Shown here: positions 1-6,236 of the stretch, one piece after another
Layout: each line of letters starts with the position of its first letter
How positions within the stretch are numbered: the first letter of the stretch is position 1
Assembly (NCBI GenBank): GCA_028825345.1
Contig: JAPKAJ010000051.1
Coordinates: 1-12,356 of the forward strand
Length of the DNA stretch: 12,356 bases
Direction: 5' to 3'
Source: Arenicellales bacterium
GTDB taxonomy: Bacteria; Pseudomonadota; Gammaproteobacteria; Arenicellales; UBA868
Program-made: the position numbers and the translations under genes
The notes under the pieces: generated by a model
What the model was told of the DNA's origin: nothing
The model's database searches: none
Seen by the model: the letters and a program-made list of their open reading frames with translations, nothing else

Positions 1-474
1 CCACGGCCAGCCGAGCCGGTGGTCATCGAGTTAGGACCATTTATGGCGCAAACGCTCAGGCGTGGGTTTCAGCACCGGATCTCCCGTTTGAAAGGCGTAC
101 ATGTCATCACTTTCGATGCCAATATGGAGTTGCTGATGGATCGCGCCATCGGCGTGGTTGCCATGGGTGGATACAACACCTTTTGCGAAATCCTCTCTTT
201 GGACAAGCGCGCTGTATTGGTGCCTCGATCGACGCCACGCATGGAGCAGACCCTGCGTGCCCGTCGGGCAGCATCGTTGGGCCTGATTGCAATGCTTGAT
301 AGTGAAGGCGATCGCTCACCACAGGCAATGTCTGTCGCGCTTCGTGCCGTTGAACGTCAGGCATTACCATCCGCTGCGGGCGCCAACGCTCTGCTATCAG
401 GCTTGGAGGTCATTTGCGAACGGGTTGATACTCTTCTTGGTGGCCGATCTATTCATCACCAGGATATCGCCTGA
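1..474 (+). CDS. MurG-like (COG4671-type) glycosyltransferase, C-terminal part only
   Basis: The reading frame is open from the first base, so the gene starts outside the window; only the last 157 codons are seen. They form the C-terminal nucleotide-sugar-binding half of a GT-B fold glycosyltransferase. Visible marks are a GPFM segment at the edge, FDANMELLMDRA, then MGGYNTFCEIL, followed by a run of small and basic residues (RAVLVPRSTPRMEQ). This is the same place where MurG-like enzymes recognise the UDP or diphosphate sugar, and COG4671 predicted glycosyltransferases carry a G-Y-N-T motif here. A GTG at position 19 lies in frame but is internal. The next gene encodes a family relative 26 bases downstream, so this is probably a tandem pair acting on the same glycan. 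The donor and acceptor sugars cannot be inferred. Confidence 0.82.
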   Translation, partial: PRPAEPVVIELGPFMAQTLRRGFQHRISRLKGVHVITFDANMELLMDRAIGVVAMGGYNTFCEILSLDKRAVLVPRSTPRMEQTLRARRAASLGLIAMLDSEGDRSPQAMSVALRAVERQALPSAAGANALLSGLEVICERVDTLLGGRSIHHQDIA

Positions 475-500
475 CCGCCTGGCGAGGCAGCTCTCGCATC

Positions 501-1628
501 TTGGTTCTCTTTTACGTTCAACACCTGCTGGGTATCGGGCATTTTCGTCGCACAATGGCATTGGCGCATGCCTGCGTTGATGCGGGCATCAGGGCAGAAG
601 TGGTCAGCGGCGGCATGCCGGTGCCACAACCCCCGGAGCCGGCGGTTCGGGTCCACCAGCTTGAGCCCGTTCGCAGCGCTGATCTATATTTTTCAGCAGT
701 TGTAGATTCCCAGGGTGAGCCAGTCACTCAGCAATTACAGCAAAGGCGTAGTAAGCTACTACTGGACATCTTCCACGATCTAAATCCCAAAGTGCTGGTA
801 ACCGAACTCTTTCCGTTCGGTAGGCGCAGGTTCCGGTTTGAGCTTTTGCCATTGCTTGAAGCTGCAAAAACTCAAGGAACCAGTGTCGTTTGCTCAGTGC
901 GCGATAGCATCCAACGCCGCACAGACGACCGCGAGGCGGAAACCGTTCGATTTTTACGTGCTTATTATCAAAGTGTACTGATACACGGTGTAAAGGATTT
1001 TTTGCCTTTTTCAGAGTCGTTTGGTAAAGCCGGCGAGATTGACGATTTTTCGCATTACACGGGTTTGGTCGACACGGGGCCGGGGACGATCCCAGACGCC
1101 ATCGAAGAGGGCGAAATCATCGTGTCGGCCGGAGGCGGTGCGGCAGGAAACGCAGTGTATCGGTGCGCGGTCGACTCGGCTGCTCTGTCGCGTTATCCCG
1201 ATGTGAGATGGCGGATACTGGCCGGCGCAACGCCCGATCCGCAAGCATTAAACGACCTGAGAGCCGGGGCGCCCAGGCGCGTTACCATAGAGTCAAACCG
1301 CCCGGATTTTCGCGCGCTTTTAGGAAGTTGTCGCTTGTCTGTTTCGCAAATAGGATACAACAGCGCCATTGATCTTCTGGTAAGCGGCGCGCCGGCGCTG
1401 GTGGTGCCTTTTACCGGTGATGGGAACGAGACCGAGCAGGGCGCACGGGCAGCGCGCCTGCATCAGCAAGGCCGGGTTGTGGTGCTTGATGAATCGGTGC
1501 TGACGCCTGCTGCGCTGGCAAAAGCCGTAGATGATCTGCTAGAGGGTGGCCCGGCGCGTTTTAAACGGCAAAGCTGTGAAGGCGCCAAGGCAACAGCCCA
1601 ATATCTTAAACGGTGGTTGGCCCAATGA
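501..1628 (+). CDS. MurG-like (COG4671-type) predicted glycosyltransferase, complete
   Basis: Encodes 375 residues, the usual size for a two-domain GT-B enzyme. The N-terminal domain opens with FYVQHLLGIGHFRR (residues 4-17), the glycine-rich loop of MurG-like enzymes. It continues with TELFPFGRRRFRFEL (101-115) and CSVRDS (131-136), both typical of the COG4671 family. The C-terminal domain has VSAGGGAAG (208-216), SQIGYNS (282-288) and VPFTGDGNETEQ (302-313), the expected nucleotide-sugar site. No signal peptide or membrane segment is seen; it is probably cytosolic or peripheral at the inner membrane. The start is taken as TTG at 501 because the family N-terminus begins just there and no ATG is available. 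The frame is open back to 429, so an earlier non-ATG start is possible, and the Shine-Dalgarno is weak (GAGG about 13 bases away). Sugar specificity is unknown. Confidence 0.85.
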   Translation: MVLFYVQHLLGIGHFRRTMALAHACVDAGIRAEVVSGGMPVPQPPEPAVRVHQLEPVRSADLYFSAVVDSQGEPVTQQLQQRRSKLLLDIFHDLNPKVLVTELFPFGRRRFRFELLPLLEAAKTQGTSVVCSVRDSIQRRTDDREAETVRFLRAYYQSVLIHGVKDFLPFSESFGKAGEIDDFSHYTGLVDTGPGTIPDAIEEGEIIVSAGGGAAGNAVYRCAVDSAALSRYPDVRWRILAGATPDPQALNDLRAGAPRRVTIESNRPDFRALLGSCRLSVSQIGYNSAIDLLVSGAPALVVPFTGDGNETEQGARAARLHQQGRVVVLDESVLTPAALAKAVDDLLEGGPARFKRQSCEGAKATAQYLKRWLAQ

Positions 1629-2071
1629 ACTCGGGGCCACTACAACAGGTGACTTTCCGGTCTTTTGCGACTGCCGACCGTGACCCGCTGTTGAAGTTGT
1701 GGCGTGCTTGCGATCTGACCCGGCCCTGGAATGATCCAGAAGATGATATTCGCCAGTGCCTTGCCAACTCTTCATCAGCCCTGCTGATTGCGGAGCACGA
1801 TAGGCGCCTGTGCGGCAGTGTCATGATGGGCTGCGATGGACACCGCGGCTGGGTCTACTATCTTGCGGTTGATCCGTGTTGTCGGCATCAGGGTGTGGGC
1901 CGTGCCTTGATGGCCCAGGCAGAGAGCTGGATGCGTGAGCGGGATGTGCCTAAGATTCAGGCGATGATCCGCAGTGATAATCTCGCGGTCCGTGGGTTTT
2001 ATGGAAGGTTGGATTACCGCGATGGTGACGTGCAACTGGTGCAGAAGTGGCTCAAAGACGTTAATCCTTAA
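1625..2071 (+). CDS. ypeA: YpeA-like GNAT N-acetyltransferase
   Basis: Encodes 148 residues of a GNAT-fold acetyltransferase. LWRACDLTRPWNDPEDDI (residues 25-42) closely resembles the start of E. coli YpeA. The acetyl-CoA pyrophosphate loop R-H-Q-G-V-G is at 87-92, preceded by the beta-4 strand GWVYYLAVDP (75-84). FYGRLDYRDGDV (125-136) is the usual GNAT C-terminal segment. The ATG at 1625 overlaps the upstream glycosyltransferase stop as ATGA, which indicates translational coupling; an in-frame GTG at 1613 lies inside that gene and is less likely. YpeA substrates are not well established. Coupling to a glycosyltransferase makes an amino-sugar or glycan precursor a possible substrate, but that is inference. 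The 3' end overlaps the opposite-strand peptidase gene by 11 bases. Confidence 0.85.
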   Translation: MNSGPLQQVTFRSFATADRDPLLKLWRACDLTRPWNDPEDDIRQCLANSSSALLIAEHDRRLCGSVMMGCDGHRGWVYYLAVDPCCRHQGVGRALMAQAESWMRERDVPKIQAMIRSDNLAVRGFYGRLDYRDGDVQLVQKWLKDVNP

Positions 2072-3170
2072 GTCGGCCGTAGCGACGCACCAAATCGACC
2101 AGGGCGGTGTGATCAATTGCGCGACAGTCATGTCCAGCTGGACGTAAAGTTGTCATGCTTTTGGCCGCTACTATCGCGTTGACGACAGCTTCTTCGATGC
2201 CCTCGACAGCGCCAGCATATAACGTGTCGCAAAGATCATCACCAATCCAGGAAAATTGCTCATGCCTTTGAGCCATATCGCTGATGGGCATCGGGTTGGC
2301 CGTGCTGAAAGCGAGAAAAATATCTCCCGAGCTGTTGCCACCAGTTGTGCCGCCGCGGCCAACGCCAATACTGCCGCGTTTGGCCACACGTCGAAGCTGG
2401 TGAGGCATCAACGGAGCATCAGTTGCAATAACAGCAATAATGGATCCGGTCTCGTTGTCTCGGGGCAGGATGCCGTCGCTCAGATGCTGGCCAACGGGAA
2501 CACCCAGAATAGTGAGATCAGTACGCCGGCCATGGTTGGCTTGTACCAGAACGCCAACTGTGAACTCTCTTCCGCCAACACTGACACAGCGTGATGCTGT
2601 TCCTGTGCCGCCTTTAAAGTCATAACAGATCATTCCTGTGCCACCACCGACGTTGCCTTCGGTAACGGGGCCCGAAGCTGCACTGTCCAGTGCGTCACGC
2701 GCGTCAGCCTCGGTAACGTGCAGGCCGTTAATGTCATTAAGAACACCGTCGTAGGTCTCGGCAACGACCGGCATAGCCCAAAGGTGTTCGCTTCCCCAGT
2801 GCTGGGGGTAAGCATCAATGATCCATTGCACCGCCGCCTGATGTACCCGGCCAACGCTGTGGGTATTGGTAATCATCACTGGGCCGATGAAGTATCCGCC
2901 ATCAGCTATCCAGTGGGTACCGGTCATCTCGCCATTGCCATTGAGGGCATGAGTTCCCGCCCAGACGGGTTTAGGTACTGGATCCCGTCCTCGGGGCAGA
3001 ATAGCCGTCACCCCTGTGCGCACCGGGCCCCGGCCGACTTGCAATGGCCCGTCACCTTTAACCAGGGTCGCAAATCCGACTTCTACTCCTGGGACGTCGG
3101 TAATGGCGTTGTCGACCCCAGGCGTTCCGGGAAAAGCCAGCCCCAACTCTCGAGCGCGTACTGGGTTCAT
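2061..3170 (-). CDS. P1 family (S58, DmpA-type) aminopeptidase
   Basis: Encodes 369 residues, close to the roughly 375 of DmpA (L-aminopeptidase D-amidase/esterase). Recognisable family segments are ITDVPGVEVG (23-32), GVTAILPRG (53-61), ALNGNGEMTG (75-84), ITNTHSVG (100-107), EGNVGGGTGMICYDFKGG (171-188) and VLVQANHG (207-214). The key segment is GGNSSGDIFLAFSTAN (277-292). In this family the precursor cuts itself before the Ser of Ser-Gly-Asp, so Ser281 should become the N-terminal nucleophile of a small beta chain of about 89 residues. Known members release N-terminal residues, including D-amino acids or beta-amino acids, from short peptides. No signal peptide is visible. It is the last gene of the minus-strand operon, starting 7 bases after the phosphatase stop. 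The exact substrate is unknown. Confidence 0.92.
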   Translation of the reverse strand: MNPVRARELGLAFPGTPGVDNAITDVPGVEVGFATLVKGDGPLQVGRGPVRTGVTAILPRGRDPVPKPVWAGTHALNGNGEMTGTHWIADGGYFIGPVMITNTHSVGRVHQAAVQWIIDAYPQHWGSEHLWAMPVVAETYDGVLNDINGLHVTEADARDALDSAASGPVTEGNVGGGTGMICYDFKGGTGTASRCVSVGGREFTVGVLVQANHGRRTDLTILGVPVGQHLSDGILPRDNETGSIIAVIATDAPLMPHQLRRVAKRGSIGVGRGGTTGGNSSGDIFLAFSTANPMPISDMAQRHEQFSWIGDDLCDTLYAGAVEGIEEAVVNAIVAAKSMTTLRPAGHDCRAIDHTALVDLVRRYGRLKD

Positions 3171-3177
3171 TTCTTTG

Positions 3178-3774
3178 TTACTCGGTTGGGTGGGGTGCCA
3201 GCGGAATATTCAGCACATCCACTTCTAAACGGTTGTCTGAGACGCGATAACAATGGGCGCAATGGTCCTGCAATTTTACCGGTGGGTCACAGGTCATATC
3301 CCAGTCCGTAGCGAGACTCAGGGCTGCGCGCAGCAGTCCTTTATGGCAAACAGCGATGGCAGGCAATTCGTCGCTGATGCGTGAGAATAGCCAGTGTGCC
3401 AGGCGCTCGCGGACCTCGCGAGGGCTCTCACCTTCGGGTGGGCGAAAATCGAGCCCCCGGACTTCGTTACTATGCAGGCCTGCCGGATTCTGTTCCCGTA
3501 ATGCTCCTAATGTAAGGCCCTCCCAGGCGCCCCAGTTCATTTCCTGTAGCGCTGAAACGGGTTCCGGATCAGGGCAGCCAAGCAGCACGGCGGTCTGGCG
3601 GGCACGCTGCAGGGGGCTTGCATAACAGTGCCAGCCAGCGTACTGAGGGGGAATGCGCCAGGATCGAACCAATGTTTCACCCTCCAGGCTGAGCGATGTA
3701 TCGGTATGGCCCTGGATCCGGCCCGCCGCATTCCAATCGGTTGGACCGTGGCGAAGGAAAAGAATCTTACTCAT
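3178..3774 (-). CDS. Histidine phosphatase family protein (phosphoglycerate-mutase-like)
   Basis: Encodes 198 residues, a minimal branch-1 histidine phosphatase. The phospho-acceptor is His9 in LFLRHGPTDWN (5-15). The supporting residues are Arg8, Arg57 in ASPLQRARQTA (52-62), Glu78 in EMNWGAWEG and the second catalytic His144 in AVCHKGLLRA (141-150). Members at this size include CobC-like alpha-ribazole phosphatases and broad small-molecule phosphatases; no cobalamin genes are nearby, so CobC is not supported. It starts one base inside the stop of the upstream glycosyltransferase (TAATG) and is followed by the peptidase after 7 bases. In this operon it could act on a sugar phosphate or a phosphorylated intermediate, which is inference from position. 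It is probably cytosolic, since no signal peptide is seen. Confidence 0.9.
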   Translation of the reverse strand: MSKILFLRHGPTDWNAAGRIQGHTDTSLSLEGETLVRSWRIPPQYAGWHCYASPLQRARQTAVLLGCPDPEPVSALQEMNWGAWEGLTLGALREQNPAGLHSNEVRGLDFRPPEGESPREVRERLAHWLFSRISDELPAIAVCHKGLLRAALSLATDWDMTCDPPVKLQDHCAHCYRVSDNRLEVDVLNIPLAPHPTE

Positions 3775-4910
3775 TAAGGCCGCACCTGTAACAAGAACTG
3801 CTGAATTCGACTGGCAGCGGCATCAAAATCATGCTCCTCAAGAAACTTATCGCGGGCGCTTAAAGCCATCCGCCGACGCAGATCAGGATCTTCGAGAAGT
3901 CTGCGTATCGCACTTGCAAAAACCACTGGCTCGGGTGGCCGCGTCAGCAGGCCGGTTTGCCCGTCGTTTACCAAACTGGCGACACCGTCAGTATATCCGG
4001 CAACAACGGGTAGGCCGTGGCGATGAGCCTCAAGTATCGCCATGCCGAATGCTTCGTTCATCGCGGGCCAGGTGAATAGGTCTGCCGCAGTCAGCAGATC
4101 CGCTGTTGCCAAGGGATCGAGCTGGCCACAAAAACAGACCCGCTGTTGCGCCACGGACGCAAAGCCTTTTTCAATTTCTGTCCGTGCTGGGCCGTCGCCG
4201 ACAAGGATAATCTGCCAGGGTAGATCTTCTATAAGTGATAGTGACTGCGCAAGCATTGAGTATGATCTACTCTTATCACCAGAGCGCATCATTGCCACCG
4301 CTATCAGCCAAGGTTGGTCGACAGCCAAACCGTAATGCTTTGCGAGTTTTGCACGGCGCTCGCGATGCGAGCGATCTGGTGGGAAGGCATCGACTAAAAA
4401 CGGTTTAAGCAGTAACTGGCGGGCACCGGGGTTGAGCAGCCCCTGGATGCACTTAAGATCCCGCGGGTTCAACGAGAGTACCCCGCGAGCCTGCGATAGC
4501 GCTTTAGCTGTTTGTCGAAGCCCTATGTCCCAGGGCCCGTTCTCTTGGCTGGGGGCGTAGGAGGCTTCTGCAACGACGTAGGGAATCCCCAGACGCGTCG
4601 CCACGCTAGGGCCGATCCAATCGGGCGCTTTATGGTAGAGATGGTAACTGAACCATAAATCGGGCCGCTCCCCAGGGGTTGCTGTTAACAGTTGTCCGGA
4701 TAGTCGCCGAGCTTCTATGCCCGCATCTTCGGCTAACTGGCGTTGCCGTTTGGGGTCCCCCTGGATATCCAACGAGCGAAAACCACTCATTAGACTGACC
4801 CGATGGCCGGTATGCTCAAATACACGCCACATCAACTGAGCGAGGGCCCGGTCCCCAGAAGGTGCAGGGTGATCCGGCGCCTTTAGGGGCGCGTAAAAGC
4901 CAATATGCAT
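3774..4910 (-). CDS. Glycosyltransferase family 4 (group 1), second gene of operon
   Basis: Encodes 378 residues with the two Rossmann-like domains of a GT-B, retaining GT4 enzyme. The N-terminal domain has APSGDRALAQLMWRVFEHTGHRV (16-38), the acceptor-side loop and helix. The C-terminal domain has IILVGDGPARTEIE (234-247) and the E-x7-E motif as NEAFGMAILEAHRHG (285-299), with Glu286 and Glu294 expected to bind the nucleotide-sugar. VASLVNDGQTGLL (310-322) completes the standard donor pocket. The ATG shares its A with the TAA of the preceding gene (TAATG), and the same junction recurs at its own stop, so expression of the three genes is probably tightly coupled. Donor sugar and acceptor cannot be deduced. 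No membrane segments are evident, so it is probably peripheral at the cytosolic face. Confidence 0.92.
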   Translation of the reverse strand: MHIGFYAPLKAPDHPAPSGDRALAQLMWRVFEHTGHRVSLMSGFRSLDIQGDPKRQRQLAEDAGIEARRLSGQLLTATPGERPDLWFSYHLYHKAPDWIGPSVATRLGIPYVVAEASYAPSQENGPWDIGLRQTAKALSQARGVLSLNPRDLKCIQGLLNPGARQLLLKPFLVDAFPPDRSHRERRAKLAKHYGLAVDQPWLIAVAMMRSGDKSRSYSMLAQSLSLIEDLPWQIILVGDGPARTEIEKGFASVAQQRVCFCGQLDPLATADLLTAADLFTWPAMNEAFGMAILEAHRHGLPVVAGYTDGVASLVNDGQTGLLTRPPEPVVFASAIRRLLEDPDLRRRMALSARDKFLEEHDFDAAASRIQQFLLQVRP

Positions 4911-6142
4911 TAGCGTGACTTGCTTGCCGAGCTCAGCAGGGCCAGCAACGGCTTAATGTTTGAGGCGTGATCGAAATCCTCACGCAGCCGCTGTAATGCC
5001 GCAAGTCCGAACTGGCGACGAAGTGCGGGGTGTGTGACTGCACGGCGGATAGCTCCCGACAGTATCGTTGCGTCGTCTGCTGGCACCAGCAGACCCTGGT
5101 GTTCGGTTTCGATGAATTCCTGGATCCCAGGCAGAGCGCAGGAAATACTGGCAAGCCTCTGGCTGGCAGCTTCCATCAGCACATTGGGTAGCCCGTCCCG
5201 GTCTCCTGAGGGGGTGATCCGGCTCGGCAGAACAAAAAGATCACTGTCACGGTACCAGTAAAGGATCTGCTCCGAGGGCAAAGGTCCCAGCCACTGGATG
5301 CGTTCCGTCAGCCCGAGCTCGGCGGCAATAGCCTTTAAAGAATGTAGTTGTTCGCCACCACCCGCATGGCGCCATTCCCAGTGTATTTCGCCTGGCAGTT
5401 GGGCAAGGGCGCGTAACAGCACATCGAAGCCTTTTTTTGGCACAGCCCGGCCCACACTGAGAATCCGCACCGGGAAATCCGAATCAGAGCCATCGCGATC
5501 GCTCGCAATTGGCCCTGGGTCGGAAAATAGATCTCCATCGAGGCCGTGGTATAGCCGGTGCAGCTGGTCGCCTTCATTTGCCAGCGCCGCGAGGTGCTGA
5601 TAGCCGTTTTCAGTACAGGTTACCGCCCACGTGCAGTCCGCGAGTTTTTCGGTTTTCTCCCACTTGGGCGTAGTCCATATGTCCTTGGCATGTGCAGAGA
5701 AGGACCAGGGCAGGTGCCGAATAGTTGCCGCGTAACGTGTTACAGACGCCGGGGTGTGTAGAAAATGAGCATAAAGATGTTTTGTTTTTTCGGATAACTC
5801 GGCAGCGAGCACCAGGGATTGTCCAAAGCGACGAATCCGGTTCACTGAGAAATCTCTTCTTAAATCGGCCAGCCAAATTTGCCTCGCCCGGTGGTAGCCT
5901 GCAAACTGCCTGGCGATCCGCCAGCTATTCCAGACCCGCAGCGGCTCCTGGTAGAGGTATTCGGGGAGATAGTTGACGGGTGAATGAATCTTTGAATGAA
6001 TCGGATGGGTATGCGGGTCGGTAGGGTGTCGAAGCGAAACCAGTTGTAGCTCGATACCCTCGCGCTCCAGGATGTAAATTTCCTGCGCAATGAAGGTCTC
6101 GGACAGGCGGGGATAGCCTTTAAGCACCACGGCGACTGACAT
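4910..6142 (-). CDS. Glycosyltransferase family 4, WcaL-like, first gene of operon
   Basis: Encodes 410 residues from ATG at 6142. The N-terminus VLKGYPRLSETFIAQEI (6-22) is the hallmark of WcaL-like exopolysaccharide glycosyltransferases. Further marks are FSAHAKDIW (148-156), the interdomain LYHGLD (197-202), SVGRAVPKKGFD (229-240), HAGGGEQLHSL (259-269) and DGLPNVLMEAA (316-326). In the last, Asp316 and Glu324 stand at the E-x7-E positions, a variation common in this subgroup. A TTG at 6175 would add 11 poorly conserved residues; ATG 6142 is preferred because it begins right at the conserved strand and has AAGGAAG 10 bases upstream. It is the promoter-proximal gene of the operon, divergent from the ABC exporter. 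WcaL acts in colanic acid synthesis, but no other colanic acid genes are seen, so the product here is probably different. Confidence 0.9.
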   Translation of the reverse strand: MSVAVVLKGYPRLSETFIAQEIYILEREGIELQLVSLRHPTDPHTHPIHSKIHSPVNYLPEYLYQEPLRVWNSWRIARQFAGYHRARQIWLADLRRDFSVNRIRRFGQSLVLAAELSEKTKHLYAHFLHTPASVTRYAATIRHLPWSFSAHAKDIWTTPKWEKTEKLADCTWAVTCTENGYQHLAALANEGDQLHRLYHGLDGDLFSDPGPIASDRDGSDSDFPVRILSVGRAVPKKGFDVLLRALAQLPGEIHWEWRHAGGGEQLHSLKAIAAELGLTERIQWLGPLPSEQILYWYRDSDLFVLPSRITPSGDRDGLPNVLMEAASQRLASISCALPGIQEFIETEHQGLLVPADDATILSGAIRRAVTHPALRRQFGLAALQRLREDFDHASNIKPLLALLSSASKSR

Positions 6143-6236
6143 ATCGATAACGCTTCCTTTTCTTTGCCCGCGCAATCAAAACAGCCAATCCGCGGCGATA
6201 TGTTATAAGGCGTCTATTATCCGCTGAAACTAGCCA
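6143..6236. promoter_or_regulatory. Divergent promoter region between glycosyltransferase operon and ABC exporter
   Basis: This 94-bp gap separates the two divergent transcription units, so it must carry promoters for both or share control elements. An AT-rich core holds TATTAT (6215-6220) as a -10-like hexamer for the + strand and TATAAC (complement of 6202-6207) for the minus strand, around the self-complementary TTATAA at 6203-6208. I could not find a convincing -35 partner for either at normal spacing, so individual promoters are not called. No Shine-Dalgarno is obvious before ATG 6237. The close, overlapping arrangement suggests co-regulation of the glycosyltransferases and the exporter. 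Confidence 0.4.
6153..6159 (-). promoter_or_regulatory. Ribosome binding site of the WcaL-like gene
   Basis: On the minus strand AAGGAAG lies 10 bases before ATG 6142. It supports that start over the TTG at 6175, which lies upstream of this site. Confidence 0.55.

Noticed and set aside
2718..3311. 197-codon + strand open frame opposite the peptidase and phosphatase genes
   Set aside because: It is antisense to two well-recognised proteins, crosses their boundary, and its translation shows no recognisable family or composition.
5981..6002. Two copies of TGAATGAATC
   Set aside because: They are explained by the coding of an IHSKIHS segment in the WcaL-like protein and are too short to be meaningful.
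4910..6175. TTG at 6175 as start of the WcaL-like gene
   Set aside because: The extra 11 residues are not conserved-looking, and a better ribosome site precedes ATG 6142.
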